Part shown: positions 16,716-26,335 of the stretch, one piece after another
How positions within the stretch are numbered: position 1 is the first letter of the stretch
Layout of the letters: every line of letters starts with the position of its first letter
Assembly (NCBI GenBank): GCA_963708245.1
Contig: OY970201.1
Coordinates: 372,001 to 436,000 of the forward strand
Source: CAVYXK01 sp963708245
GTDB taxonomy: Bacteria; Pseudomonadota; Alphaproteobacteria; Acetobacterales; Acetobacteraceae
Length of the DNA: 64,000 nt
Reading direction: 5' to 3'
Made by a program: the position numbers and the translations under genes
Notes under the pieces: generated by a model
The model's input: the letters and a program-made list of their open reading frames with translations, nothing else
Databases searched by the model: none
What the model was told of the DNA's origin: nothing

Positions 16716-17642
16716 TCAGTCCTCGGCACCGCGCTGCGCCATCGCGGTGGCGGCGAATACAAGGATCGCGAGGACGGGCAGCATCGCGACTGACACCGCC
16801 GCGGCTTGGCCGAGCTGCATCGTCTGCATCCCGAAATAGGCGAGCACCGGGAATACCATAGTGGAATCGGCCGGGCCGCCTTGCGTAAGCAGCCACACGT
16901 TCTCGAAGGAATTCGCGGTCCAGATCGAGGAGAGCAGCGTGGTTATGATCACGACCTGGCGGATGCCGGGGAAGGTGACCGCGCGGAACCGTTGCCAGGC
17001 GTTGGCACCGTCTACGCGGGCGGCCTCGTATTGCTCGCCGGGGATGGTTTGCAGCGCGGCGAGGATGGAGATGAACCAGAACGGAAAGCCGCGCCAAACG
17101 GTCGCGACGATCACAGCCGGCAATGCCGTCGATGGCTCGCCGAGCCAGTCGATGTAGCCGGAATAGAGGCCGGTGTCGGTGAGCAGAAGGTTCAGGCCCC
17201 CGCCGATCGGTTGATAGATCACGCGCCAGACCAGGAACACGACGAACGCCGGCATCGCCCACGGCAGCATCAGGATCGAGCGGAAGAGCCCCCGCCCATG
17301 CAAGCGCTGATTAACGAGCAGCGCGAGCGAGAGGCCGATCGCCAGCTTGGCCGCGTCGCTGACGATGACGATCGTGACTGTGTTCCACACGCTCGCTTGG
17401 AAGTCGGGAGAGTTCACCAAGTAGCGGAAATTGGCGAGCCCGACCCAATGGCCAGCATTGCCGACGACGCGATTGGTGAACGAGATGAAGATCGCGTAGA
17501 AGAACGGATAGCCGACCAGACCGAGCAGCAGCAGGACTGTGGGGAGGACGAGTCCATAGGCAAACAGCGCGTGCTGCGCCGTCGCGCTCAGTCTCGGCCG
17601 CCTCACCGGAGAGACGACCGCCCGGTGAGTCGTTACGGACAT
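16716..17642 (-). CDS. CUT1 sugar ABC transporter permease (MalF-like), set 1
   Basis: I start it at 17642 (MSVTTHRAVVSPVRRPRLSA), ten bases after the binding-protein stop; the longer frame runs into that gene. The 308 aa product has a basic cytoplasmic N-terminus, six helices (first FAYGLVLPTVLLLLGLVGYP) and an EAA loop LQTIPGEQYEAARVDGANAW. It pairs with the MalG-like permease downstream. Substrate likely a mono- or oligosaccharide or sugar acid, inferred from the catabolic neighbours. Confidence 0.87.
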   Translation of the reverse strand: MSVTTHRAVVSPVRRPRLSATAQHALFAYGLVLPTVLLLLGLVGYPFFYAIFISFTNRVVGNAGHWVGLANFRYLVNSPDFQASVWNTVTIVIVSDAAKLAIGLSLALLVNQRLHGRGLFRSILMLPWAMPAFVVFLVWRVIYQPIGGGLNLLLTDTGLYSGYIDWLGEPSTALPAVIVATVWRGFPFWFISILAALQTIPGEQYEAARVDGANAWQRFRAVTFPGIRQVVIITTLLSSIWTANSFENVWLLTQGGPADSTMVFPVLAYFGMQTMQLGQAAAVSVAMLPVLAILVFAATAMAQRGAED

Positions 17643-17652
17643 GGCAGCACAG

Positions 17653-18963
17653 TCAAGCGTACTTGTTGTACGTTGCTTGAATCTGCGCCTGCGCTTCGTC
17701 CATCGCCCGGTCGAAGTCCCAGCGATCGACGACAACGCGCTGGATCATCTTTGGGATAAGGAAGTTGTTGGCTACATCCGCAAAGGCGGCATTGTAAACG
17801 TCGGGGTAGGCGGGCGGCGTGCCCTTCTTCACCAGATCGAGCAGGCCCGCAAGGATGGGGTCCTTGCCGTTGAAAACACTAAGCTGCATCTCGTTCTGCA
17901 GCACCGGGCCGTAGATCGCGTCGCCATAGTAGGCTTGGGTGTATTCGGGCTGCGCAAGGTATTCGAACAGCGCTTTTGCCGCCTCCGGGTTCTTGCTTGA
18001 CTTCGGAATGGAGCGGAGCTGCGGGTCCATCGGCGAGATCACGCCGAGCGGGCCGGCCGGAAGCGACGAATAGGCTGTGCCGTTGTACAGGTCGGGATCG
18101 TCGTTGCGGGCCGCGATGCCGATCGAGCCGGTATTGGCGGCGAACGCGATCGTGCTAGCCGCATAGGCGTTGTTGTCGCCCGCGCCGTCCCAGGCAGTCA
18201 CACCGGGCGGGAACAGCTTCTTGTCGTATGCGTCCTTCACCCAGGCGAGATATGTCCGCGTCGCGTCCGACTTGATCGCCGCGTGCTTGCCGCTGTCGTC
18301 GGCGATTCGTCCGCCGTAGGACTGCAGCACATCGATCTGCGTGTTTCCGTCGCCGCAGTTGCCGAGGCAGAGGCCGATCGGGAAGAACGGCGGCTTCACG
18401 ACCTTCTGCGCCTGCGCGACCAGCTCCACCCAAGTTGCCGGGGGATTGGGGAAGCCGGCCTTGCTCAGCACGTCGTTGCGGCGGAGCAGCATGTTGCCGG
18501 AGATGCCGAACGGAATGCCGAACCTGTTCCCGTTCATGAGGCTCGCCTTCTCCACCGGCGAAAGCCAGCCACCGTGCTGCTTTCCGATGGAGGCATAGAG
18601 GTCGTCGAGCGGCAGGAACACGCCCTGGCGCGAGAGCACGATTAGCAGGTCGAGGCCGACATCGAGCGCATCGGGCATGGTGCCGGAGGCGATCGCAGCG
18701 GAGACCTTCTGCACGGTGTCGTTCTGGTTCACCATCACGACCTCGGTGTGGACGCCGTTCTGCGCGCCCCACTTGTTGATCGCGTCCGTGAGTGTCTTGT
18801 TCGCCTTGTCGGAGAAGATCAGGCCACCCCAGTAGGTCAGCGTCGATCCCTTCTGGATGGCGGGTGCCGCGAGCGCGCCGCAGCGGGCGCCGATGGCCAG
18901 TGCGGCGGCTCCGGCTGATGCGCCGAGGATGTGGCGCCGTGTCCATGTCGATACGCGGGACAT
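17653..18963 (-). CDS. Extracellular sugar-binding protein (TAT-exported), set 1
   Basis: Start at 18963, with AGGGGAG upstream; the extra upstream codons do not look coding. The 436 aa protein starts MSRVSTWTRRHILGASAGAA, a twin-arginine signal (RRHILG) with cleavage around ALA-AP. The mature part has the CUT1 family fold: GSTLTYWGGLIFSDKANK, GTMPDALDVGLD, NGNRFGIPFGISGNML and the C-terminal DVANNFLIPKMIQRVVVDRW. It binds substrate in the periplasm and delivers it to the two permeases that follow directly downstream. Confidence 0.88.
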   Translation of the reverse strand: MSRVSTWTRRHILGASAGAAALAIGARCGALAAPAIQKGSTLTYWGGLIFSDKANKTLTDAINKWGAQNGVHTEVVMVNQNDTVQKVSAAIASGTMPDALDVGLDLLIVLSRQGVFLPLDDLYASIGKQHGGWLSPVEKASLMNGNRFGIPFGISGNMLLRRNDVLSKAGFPNPPATWVELVAQAQKVVKPPFFPIGLCLGNCGDGNTQIDVLQSYGGRIADDSGKHAAIKSDATRTYLAWVKDAYDKKLFPPGVTAWDGAGDNNAYAASTIAFAANTGSIGIAARNDDPDLYNGTAYSSLPAGPLGVISPMDPQLRSIPKSSKNPEAAKALFEYLAQPEYTQAYYGDAIYGPVLQNEMQLSVFNGKDPILAGLLDLVKKGTPPAYPDVYNAAFADVANNFLIPKMIQRVVVDRWDFDRAMDEAQAQIQATYNKYA

Positions 18964-19095
18964 GTCTCTCCCCTTTTGGGTGTCTACAATCTTGTATGGT
19001 CGGACCCTAAGACGGTGCGTGCACTGAGGCAACCGAGGGTTTCGAATTCTTCCTATACCGGTGCAAACCACTGCGAAGGCGAACGACCCGCGCAT

Positions 19096-19680
19096 TCATC
19101 TGCGGCAAGGAACCTCTGTGTTGCCTTCATCAAGATAGGTAAGACCGACCCGACTTCCAATGTCGGTACCTGCACCGGTATAGTAGAGCCTGTATTGCGT
19201 CATCCTGCATTCCCCAAATGCGTCGGTATAGGCGATATCGCCGAAGACATAGATCGCCTGCGTGCCTTTCTGTACGGCCTTCAGTTGGTCGGCGGTGAGC
19301 GGCTGCGCCATTCCCGCAGAAAGCGTGGCGCTACCGGCAGGAGGCATGACTGTAGGCTTACTCGGCATCGAGGGAACAGAGAGCTCTTCGCGAAGCGGAT
19401 ATTCTCTGATGCCGATCGTCATCGCAGTTGATACCTTGTAGGCGGGTGTTTGACCGCTGTTCTTTATAACGATCTCGGCCATGGTTGGCTTCGCGGTTCC
19501 CTCCCAAACCAGATTGGCCTGATCCGGAAAGACATAGGCTCGGAGCTGCTGGCGTCCATTGTCGACCGCGGTTTCCCATTCCCTGCGCGTGTACCATGCC
19601 GCCGTGGCAGTCGCGATGGCGGTGACGACGACGAAGGCGAATACCCCATACTCAAGCCAATGCCGTGGCTCTCTCGTCAC
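19096..19680 (-). CDS. Hypothetical single-helix membrane protein
   Basis: 194 aa. One N-terminal membrane helix (YGVFAFVVVTAIATATAAWY) then a periplasmic domain with a beta-rich core: TAKPTMAEIVIKNSGQTPAY and later YVFGDIAYTDAFGECRMTQY. This layout resembles a widespread alphaproteobacterial hypothetical family in which an IKNSGQTPA segment follows a single helix; function unknown. It sits between the first transporter set and the shared ATPase in the same direction, but seems unrelated to sugar uptake and may have been inserted there. Confidence 0.6.
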   Translation of the reverse strand: MTREPRHWLEYGVFAFVVVTAIATATAAWYTRREWETAVDNGRQQLRAYVFPDQANLVWEGTAKPTMAEIVIKNSGQTPAYKVSTAMTIGIREYPLREELSVPSMPSKPTVMPPAGSATLSAGMAQPLTADQLKAVQKGTQAIYVFGDIAYTDAFGECRMTQYRLYYTGAGTDIGSRVGLTYLDEGNTEVPCRR

Positions 19681-19713
19681 GTTAAAGACTGCGCTCCCTC
19701 ACGCGGCGAGCAA

Positions 19714-20826
19714 TTACATTTCTAGCCGGGAAATGGCCTTGCCGGTCTCGGCATCGAACAGATGCACCGCTGCGACATCGAACGCAATGTCCCTCCATTC
19801 GCCGATCCTGAACGAAGTCTCGCGCCCGACACGGGCGACCAGTTCGTGGTTCTGCTCGCCTAGCGCGAGCAGCAGGATCGTCTCTGCGCCGAGCGGCTCA
19901 ATCGCGCGCACATGAACCCGGAGGTGTGGCATGGGCACGCTCGGATTTTCATTGAGATCCTCCGGGCGAATACCGAGCGTGATCGCCCGGTTGAGCTGGT
20001 TCCTAAGCGGGCCGATCGGCCAGTGCGGCAGGTCGAACACCATTCCGGCGAGGTGCACTTTGGCGCGATCCCCGGCCGGCTCGAGCCTTGCCGGCAGAAG
20101 GTTCATCGGCGGATTGCCGAGAAAACGCGCAACAAATGCGTTTGCCGGGCCGCGATACACCTCCATGGGAGCACCGATCTGTACGACCTCGCCCGCACTC
20201 ATGATGCAGATGCGGTGCCCAATGGTCATCGCCTCCGCCTGATCGTGGGTAACGTAGATCGTGGTTGTCCCGATCTCCCGCTGCTGGCGACTGATCTCGG
20301 CGCGCGTGCCGACCCGGAGAGCGGCGTCCAGATTGGAAAGCGGCTCGTCGAACAGGAAGACCTTCGGCTGGCGTATGATTGCGCGCCCAAGGGCGACGCG
20401 TTGGCGTTGTCCGCCCGAGAGCGCGTGCGGTTTGCGAGCGAGCAGCGGCAGCAGGCCGAGGCGCCCCGCCACGTCTTGCACGCGTCGCGCGACTTCGTCG
20501 GATGAGACGTTGCGCCGGCGAAGACCGAAGGCGAGGTTGTCGCGCACGCTCATGTGCGGATAGAGCGCGTACGACTGGAACACCATGGCGATGTCACGAT
20601 CCTTGGCCGGAACCTGATTCATGACTCGGCCGTCGATCGAAACCGTCCCCGAGGTGATCGGCTCGAGCCCGGCGATCATGCGCAAGACGGATGTCTTGCC
20701 GCAACCGGATGGTCCGAGCAGGACCATGAATTCACCGTCGGCGACGGCAAGGCTGATCTCACGTACGGCGAAGTCGCCGCCCGCGGCGTATTGCTTGCTC
20801 AACCCGTCGATCGAGACCACCGCCAT
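19714..20826 (-). CDS. CUT1 sugar ABC transporter ATPase (MalK/UgpC-like)
   Basis: 370 aa nucleotide-binding subunit. Walker A GPSGCGKTS near residue 37, Q-loop MVFQSYALYP, signature LSGGQRQRVALGRA, Walker B VFLFDEPLSNLD, H-loop YVTHDQAEAM, followed by a C-terminal TOBE-type regulatory domain (residues ~235-370, with LGIRPEDL). It is the only ATPase gene in a cluster that holds two binding proteins and four permeases, so it probably energises both transporters. It lies directly downstream of the set 2 permeases (15-base gap). Confidence 0.92.
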   Translation of the reverse strand: MAVVSIDGLSKQYAAGGDFAVREISLAVADGEFMVLLGPSGCGKTSVLRMIAGLEPITSGTVSIDGRVMNQVPAKDRDIAMVFQSYALYPHMSVRDNLAFGLRRRNVSSDEVARRVQDVAGRLGLLPLLARKPHALSGGQRQRVALGRAIIRQPKVFLFDEPLSNLDAALRVGTRAEISRQQREIGTTTIYVTHDQAEAMTIGHRICIMSAGEVVQIGAPMEVYRGPANAFVARFLGNPPMNLLPARLEPAGDRAKVHLAGMVFDLPHWPIGPLRNQLNRAITLGIRPEDLNENPSVPMPHLRVHVRAIEPLGAETILLLALGEQNHELVARVGRETSFRIGEWRDIAFDVAAVHLFDAETGKAISRLEM

Positions 20827-20841
20827 CTGAGTTCCCGAGCG

Positions 20842-21672
20842 CTAACGGATCGCGCCGGCGGTCATGCCTCGGATCATCGTTTCCGAGAAGCAGGCGTAGA
20901 TGAAGGCGACCGGTATGATGGCGATCATCAGTCCGGTCGCCAGCATGGCGACATCGAGTTGGTGGTCGCCCATGAAATGCATGATCCCGAGCGGCAAGGT
21001 GCGTTTTTCGTCGCTAGTCAGCAGTACCACGGCATAGAGGAACTCGTTCCAGAGGATGACAAAGTTGAGGATCACTGTGGTGAAGATCGCCGGTACCCCG
21101 ATCGGCACGGTGATGCGCCAGAAGATCTCGAAATCGGAATAGCCGTCCATCCGCGCGGCATCGAAGAGATCCTGCGGGATCTGCGAGAAGAAACCCTCCA
21201 GCAGGTAGACCGTCATGCCAAGCTGCGTCGCCACATAGACGATCGCGAGCCCTGGCAGCGTGTCGTAGAGCTGGTAATCGAGCAGGATCTGAAACAGCGA
21301 CAGGATCAGCATTTGCGGCGGCAGGACGAGTCCCGAAAGAATCACGAAACGGATCATTCGACGCGAACGGAAGCGATAGCGCGCCAGGCAATGCGCCGCC
21401 ATCGCGCCGACCACGGTTACACCGGTTACCGCGCTGATCACGGCGACGGAGCTGTTCCAAAAGTAGGTGCTGTAGTTGGAGCCGATCCAGGCGTCAGCGA
21501 AATTCACCCAGTGCGGATGACGCGGTAAACCATAGGGGTTGGCGAAGATCTCCGACGTGGTCCGCAGCGACATCGACGCGACCCAGAGGAACGGGCCGCC
21601 GGTCAGTACCGTGTAACCAAGCAGGAACAAGAGCAGCGGGGTACGGCGTACGTAGGCGAGCCAGAGTCGCAT
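20842..21672 (-). CDS. CUT1 sugar ABC transporter permease (MalG-like), set 2
   Basis: 276 aa, six helices. N-terminal LLLFLLGYTVLTGGPFLWV helix; EAA loop FSQIPQDLFDAARMDGYSDF; C-terminal CFSETMIRGMTAGAIR, the usual MalG-type tail. It is 15 bases upstream of the shared ATPase and 19 bases downstream of its MalF-like partner. It is clearly a paralogue, not a copy, of the set 1 MalG-like protein. Confidence 0.9.
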   Translation of the reverse strand: MRLWLAYVRRTPLLLFLLGYTVLTGGPFLWVASMSLRTTSEIFANPYGLPRHPHWVNFADAWIGSNYSTYFWNSSVAVISAVTGVTVVGAMAAHCLARYRFRSRRMIRFVILSGLVLPPQMLILSLFQILLDYQLYDTLPGLAIVYVATQLGMTVYLLEGFFSQIPQDLFDAARMDGYSDFEIFWRITVPIGVPAIFTTVILNFVILWNEFLYAVVLLTSDEKRTLPLGIMHFMGDHQLDVAMLATGLMIAIIPVAFIYACFSETMIRGMTAGAIR

Positions 21673-21691
21673 CGCTATCCCCGTGGCTCGG

Positions 21692-22648
21692 CTAGAATTC
21701 GAGCCGGTCGCGCTGGCGCAGCAGCCAACTGATCACGACGACGAAGGCTATGATGATCGCGAACCAGAGCACTGCGATCGCCGAAGGGTAGCCAAGGTCG
21801 AAGGTGTTCCAGTCGAACGCGCGCTTGTAAACGTAGGTCGATACCGTCTCGGTGGACCACAACGGGCCGCCCTGGGTCATGATCCAGACGAGGTCGAAGA
21901 TCATCATCTTGCCGATGAAGGAGAGCACCAGCAGATTCACGAGCGTCGGCCGTAACATCGGAATGATGATGTAGATGGTCTTGGCCATCCAGCCGCAATT
22001 GTCGAGCTCGGCGGCGCCGAGCACGTCGCCGGGCAACGCATGCAGCGCGGCGAGAAAGACGATCATGTTGAAGCCGAGCCATTTCCATAAGTGCGCGCCC
22101 ATCACGGCCCAAAGCGCTGTGGCCGGATCACCGAGCCATGAATGCTCCAGGCTGCCAAGGCCGACGGCGTGCAGCAGCAGGTTCAGTGCCCCCCAGTCGT
22201 AGTCGTAGATCCAGACCCAGATGATGCCGACCACGACATAAGACATCAGAACCGGCAGGAACCAGATGACCCTAAGTGAGCGGGCGAACGGTACGCCGGC
22301 AAACAGGCAAAGGGCCAGCAGCAGGCCGCCGAATACGTCGAGCGGCGTGCCGACCAGGGTAAAGATTGCTGTGTTGCGGACCGCCGTCCAGAACACGGGA
22401 TCGGCCAACAGTACCTGGGAAAAGTTGTGCAGCCCGACAAACTCGGCCGCTCCCTTGGGGCCGACGAAGTAGACACTGTTGTAGAAGGTGCGCAGCACCG
22501 GATAGGCAGTGAACCCGGCGAAGATCAGAATTGCCGGACCGAGAAAAAGGACAAGCGTTGCCTGCGACGGCTGCCACACATCGACGGATGATTCTCGCCG
22601 GGGCACGACCGCAGGCGGCAGCCCCACCCCCATGGCCGGTTGCAGCAT
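21692..22648 (-). CDS. CUT1 sugar ABC transporter permease (MalF-like), set 2
   Basis: 318 aa. A cytoplasmic N-terminus precedes six helices (first ATLVLFLGPAILIFAGFTAY). EAA loop AALHALPGDVLGAAELDNCG; WIMTQGGPLWSTET is the conserved segment before the last helix. It pairs with the MalG-like permease downstream and with the binding protein 34 bases upstream. Confidence 0.9.
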   Translation of the reverse strand: MLQPAMGVGLPPAVVPRRESSVDVWQPSQATLVLFLGPAILIFAGFTAYPVLRTFYNSVYFVGPKGAAEFVGLHNFSQVLLADPVFWTAVRNTAIFTLVGTPLDVFGGLLLALCLFAGVPFARSLRVIWFLPVLMSYVVVGIIWVWIYDYDWGALNLLLHAVGLGSLEHSWLGDPATALWAVMGAHLWKWLGFNMIVFLAALHALPGDVLGAAELDNCGWMAKTIYIIIPMLRPTLVNLLVLSFIGKMMIFDLVWIMTQGGPLWSTETVSTYVYKRAFDWNTFDLGYPSAIAVLWFAIIIAFVVVISWLLRQRDRLEF

Positions 22649-22682
22649 CGCGTCGTCCTATCGAGGGCCGGACGGCGTTCGC

Positions 22683-23981
22683 CTAATGCTGATAGCAGGC
22701 GGTATTCATCATCTGCACGGCCTTGTCCACGGTGAGCAGCCCACCCGGGAAAGCCGAGTTCAACACCTGACCGAAGGCGTCCTTGCAGCCGCCATTGGTG
22801 ATGAGGTCGAGCGGCATGCCGATGAAGGGATCGACGCCTTTCTGACTCTCCATCAACTGGCTGAGATAGGCGCCGTGCGGACCGCCGAACTGCGTCACGT
22901 CGGTCTTCATGGCTCCCGGCTCATAGACCTTGCCGATCCATATCGCAGCACTCGCCGGTGTGGACATGGCATCCAGGAATTCGGCGGCTTCTTTCGGGTG
23001 CTTGGTAGCGGCGTTGATCACGAAGCTGGAGCCAATCCCGGCGGTCTCACATTTATTGCACGCGCCGCCATCCATCGCCGGAAACTGCATGATGCCGAGT
23101 GGGAAATCGGCAGGCTGGCCGCCTTTGTCGGGGGGCGCGAAGGCACGTCCGCTGTAGAAGCTTCCCATCGGCAGCATCAGCGCGCCCGGCTTGCTGTAGA
23201 AGTAATAGAAGGATTCGCCGAGCTTGATGGTCATGAAGTCCTTGGGATAGGCGCCGGCATCGACCAGTTGCTTCACCCAGGTGAGCACGTCGACAACGCG
23301 CGGATCGGAAAACGAAAGCTTCCCAGCCCATAGTTTGGCGTAATCGTCCTTCCCGAGCTTGTGCAGCAGCGCCTCACCGACGATGTAGGCGCCGGGATAA
23401 GGGCGGTCACCGACTCCCTGGGCGATCGGCACCATGCCCGCGGCCCGCGCCTTCTTCACGAGATCGAGGAATGCGCTCTGGCTAAGCTGCCCGCCCACCG
23501 GCAGCTCGACCCCGAGTTTTTTCGCCCAGTCCTTGTTGTAGTAGATGACGTTGTCGTTTACCTCCTGGGGGATGCCCCAGGTCTTTCCATTCTCTTGCCA
23601 GACCGCGCGCGCCCAGGGGTAGATCTGGTTCCAGTTCACCAGATCGTCGAGCGGCAGGAGGTAGCCGGCGGTTACGTACTGGTGCAACTGGTCTGGTTCC
23701 AGATAGAAGACATCCGGGCCTCGTCCCGCCGGCAGCGCCGTGCGCAATGCCGTGTAGAGCCCATTCTTCTCGAACCAGGTGATCTTGATGTGCAGGCCCG
23801 GGTGCTGTTTTTCCAGGTCACTGGCCACCTGGTCGCGGAATGCCACTTTGGCCGGTTCGTCCGCCTCATGGCTCCAGACCGTCAGCGTGACGTCTTCGGC
23901 GCGCGCTGTCGGGATCAAGCCGCCAACGACTGCCAACATCGCCGCAAGGCAGGCAGCCTTGATCGCAAAGGCCCATTTCAT
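22683..23981 (-). CDS. Extracellular sugar-binding protein, set 2
   Basis: Start at the second Met (23981) because GAGGTG lies six bases upstream of it. A Sec signal peptide MKWAFAIKAACLAAMLAVVG ends at ARA. The 432 aa product resembles CUT1 solute-binding proteins: LTVWSHEADEPAK, PAGRGPDVFYLEPDQLHQY, KTWGIPQEVNDNVIYYNKDW and a C-terminal DAMSTPASAAIWIG. Two nearby Cys in GGACNKCE could form a disulfide. First gene of the set 2 operon. Its substrate probably overlaps with that of set 1. Confidence 0.9.
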   Translation of the reverse strand: MKWAFAIKAACLAAMLAVVGGLIPTARAEDVTLTVWSHEADEPAKVAFRDQVASDLEKQHPGLHIKITWFEKNGLYTALRTALPAGRGPDVFYLEPDQLHQYVTAGYLLPLDDLVNWNQIYPWARAVWQENGKTWGIPQEVNDNVIYYNKDWAKKLGVELPVGGQLSQSAFLDLVKKARAAGMVPIAQGVGDRPYPGAYIVGEALLHKLGKDDYAKLWAGKLSFSDPRVVDVLTWVKQLVDAGAYPKDFMTIKLGESFYYFYSKPGALMLPMGSFYSGRAFAPPDKGGQPADFPLGIMQFPAMDGGACNKCETAGIGSSFVINAATKHPKEAAEFLDAMSTPASAAIWIGKVYEPGAMKTDVTQFGGPHGAYLSQLMESQKGVDPFIGMPLDLITNGGCKDAFGQVLNSAFPGGLLTVDKAVQMMNTACYQH

Positions 23982-24536
23982 CTTGTGCACCTCCCCCAAT
24001 CCAGCCGCATTCCGCAGCTTGCCCGATAAATGGAGTTAGCAAGCGCCTGGGGCAGGTGCAAGTTGGAGCTCACTTTCGGAAGATTTTCGGAAGACCGCCG
24101 CTAACCTCTGATATGGCGTAGTGGAGCCGGAGGTCCGTCGAGCTGGTTACCGCGACCGTCCCGCCAGCGACCTAAAAATGCGCTTTGTGGCAATGCCTTA
24201 GGGGTCACTCCGTTCGCTGCGGTGGGGCAACCGTGCCGGGCGCCGGCAGCCACGGGATGAATGGTCTACCGATTCCACGGTACGCGCGAGGGGGGCCGGG
24301 TTGTTGGGATTTGCTCGATGGTGGATAACCCGGGCGCCGACGTTCTCGCACTTCACAGCCGCGTTCCGGCGTCCTGCTTCCGACGCCAGCATGAGATCGA
24401 GCGTCTCCGCGCCCGTCCGCGCCTTTAGACAGGGTGCAGAGACGCGGAACGCTCACACATTAACGAAATAGCAACAAAATTGGCGCGAAATCCGCAAACC
24501 CGTCACCATTCGGTTAAATCGAGGCGAACACGGCCG
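23982..24536. promoter_or_regulatory. Divergent control region between ABC operon and tad locus
   Basis: No gene is seen in these 555 bases. Both flanking operons start outward from here. The segment 24460-24530 is markedly AT-richer (TTAACGAAATAGCAACAAAA) and is a plausible promoter region for the pilus genes. I could not pick a confident -10/-35 pair. Confidence 0.35.
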
Positions 24537-25826
24537 ATGCTCTCCCGATCCATCCAGCGCGACCGGCGCGGGTCGGTAGCTGTGCTGACCGCCTTGGCCC
24601 TGCCGGTTTCGCTGGGCGTCATGGCGCTGGACGTCGGCATCAGCGATTGGGAGCTGACCCGGGTGCAGCTTCAGCGCATTGCCGACATTGCCGCGATGGC
24701 CGGCGCGGCGCGGTATGCCGAGACCTGGAGCGGGCCGGCCGCGGTGACCACCACGGCGAATGTCGCCGAGCTGAATGGACTCCCGGCGGGAACGCGCAGC
24801 GGTACGGGGACCGACACAGTCACCGACAATTACGGCGAGTGGAGCACGAGTTTCAGCGTGAATACGTCGGTCAACGCCGCGGCCAACACCGCGGGGACGG
24901 TGACTGCCCAGATAGAGACCAGCGCGCCGACCTGGTTTGCCGGCATCTTCACCTCGGCAACACAGCAGATGCTGTCGGCCACCGCCGTCGCCGCGGTCAG
25001 CCTCAGCAGCGCCGGCGGCCAAGCGTGCCTGCTGGCGTTGAAGGGAGACGCCACCGCGATTACCACCTATGATGATATCAACCTCAGCGGCAACACCTCC
25101 ATCACGAGCCAGACCTGCGGCGTGCGATCTGATGGCTCGCTTCAGCTCAGCGGCAACGCAACAATCGGGGTTCCCACCGTCATTGCCAGCGGTACGATCA
25201 GCACCAGCGGCAACGCGAAGATCACCTGTCCGGGGTCTTCCCCCTGTTCCCAGCAAGGGATCGCACAAATCCCGGACCCGCTCTATTCGACGTACTACAG
25301 CGCCCTGAGCCTTCCCGGTGGGACCTACAAGACTCAGTCTGGCACAACGCTGAGCCCCGGCGACTATTCGAGCCTGAGCTTCAGCGGCAACGGCAGCTAT
25401 ACCCTGAATCCCGGGGTTTATTACGTGGAGAACGGGATAAGCGTCAGCGGGAACGCATCCCTCACCGGAAATGGCGTAACGCTGATCAGCAACGGCGGCA
25501 TTTCGTTTTCCGGGAACGGAAGCGTCAGCCTGACCGCTCCGTCCTCTGGCCCTACCGCCGGACTGTTGTACGGGACCAGTTCGACAAGCAGCGTCGATCT
25601 TTCGGGGAACAGCAATGTCGTGCTGACCGGTGCTGTCTATGCCCCGAACGCCCCGGTTACGATCTCGGGCAATTCCACCGCTTATACGACCAAAAGCTCC
25701 TGCCTCGACGTGGTCGCATCGACCGCCACGTTCTCGGGAAACTCGAATTTCACCAATACCGGGTGCGCCGCGCTCGGCATCCCGGCGCTGTACAACAAAC
25801 CGGCTACGGCGATGCTGATACAATGA
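24537..25826 (+). CDS. TadG-like pilus-locus protein
   Basis: Start taken at 24537 (MLSRSIQRDRRGSVAVLTAL); the frame is open for 19 more codons upstream. The 429 aa product has the TadE/G-type N-terminal helix RRGSVAVLTALALPVSLGVM followed by LDVGISDWELTRVQLQRIAD, then a long Ser/Gly/Asn-rich extracytoplasmic domain in which 'SGN' triplets recur about every 15-25 residues (SGNTSI, SGNATI, SGNAKI, SGNGSY, SGNASL, SGNGSV, SGNSNV), suggesting a repetitive beta structure. TadG-like pseudopilins are anchored in the envelope and assist pilus assembly. First gene of the tad locus; its stop overlaps the next start (ATGA). Confidence 0.75.
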   Translation: MLSRSIQRDRRGSVAVLTALALPVSLGVMALDVGISDWELTRVQLQRIADIAAMAGAARYAETWSGPAAVTTTANVAELNGLPAGTRSGTGTDTVTDNYGEWSTSFSVNTSVNAAANTAGTVTAQIETSAPTWFAGIFTSATQQMLSATAVAAVSLSSAGGQACLLALKGDATAITTYDDINLSGNTSITSQTCGVRSDGSLQLSGNATIGVPTVIASGTISTSGNAKITCPGSSPCSQQGIAQIPDPLYSTYYSALSLPGGTYKTQSGTTLSPGDYSSLSFSGNGSYTLNPGVYYVENGISVSGNASLTGNGVTLISNGGISFSGNGSVSLTAPSSGPTAGLLYGTSSTSSVDLSGNSNVVLTGAVYAPNAPVTISGNSTAYTTKSSCLDVVASTATFSGNSNFTNTGCAALGIPALYNKPATAMLIQ

Positions 25827-26335
25827 GTGGGCCGTGCTTCCCCCTTGCCCGCGATCTCCTCCGCCGCCGGAACGGCGTGGCCGCACTGGAGTTTGCGATC
25901 GTCGCGCCGGCGTTGTTAACCATTCTGGGAGCGCTGGCCGATTTTGGACTCGCGTTCGGCCAGTCCACGCAAATCGAACAGGCGGCGGAGGCGGGCGCTA
26001 CCTATGCCTTTGCCGCGCAGCAGGAAGCCGGGGTCAACGGCACGATCTCTGCCGCCGCGGTCAAGGCTGTGGTGCAAGCAAGCCTGGCGCTATCCCCGAC
26101 CCCGACAGTGACTGTGACCGGACCTGAAGCCGGATGCACCCAGACCAACAACTCAGCCTCCCCGCCTGCCACCACGCTGACCAGCGGCACGTACGGACAG
26201 TCCTGCCCGAACGGCAATCCCGTCGGCACTTATCTCGTGATCAACCTCCAATATACATATCAGCCGCTGATGCCGTCCTACAGCATGCTGGCACGGACAA
26301 ACCTGTCGGCCACCTCGACCGTGCGGCTTTATTGA
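25823..26335 (+). CDS. TadE-like pseudopilin
   Basis: 170 aa, starting with the ATG that overlaps the preceding stop. The N-terminal motif RRRNGVAALEFAIVAPALLTI has the Gly before the cleavage site and Glu at +5 of pseudopilin-like TadE proteins, followed by a membrane helix. The remainder is a small periplasmic domain with a Cys pair (AGCTQTN and YGQSCPNG). It assists Flp pilus assembly. Its stop overlaps the next gene (TGATG). Confidence 0.8.
   Translation: MSGPCFPLARDLLRRRNGVAALEFAIVAPALLTILGALADFGLAFGQSTQIEQAAEAGATYAFAAQQEAGVNGTISAAAVKAVVQASLALSPTPTVTVTGPEAGCTQTNNSASPPATTLTSGTYGQSCPNGNPVGTYLVINLQYTYQPLMPSYSMLARTNLSATSTVRLY

Noticed and set aside
20554..21528. 324-codon plus-strand frame across the ABC ATPase and permease
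   Set aside because: Runs opposite two well-supported genes and has the His/Arg/Asp-rich composition typical of shadows.
24453..25886. 477-codon minus-strand frame opposite the TadG-like gene
   Set aside because: Composition is Gly/Arg-rich and reflects the complement of the SGN-rich repeat region; the plus strand has the pilus motifs and operon coupling.
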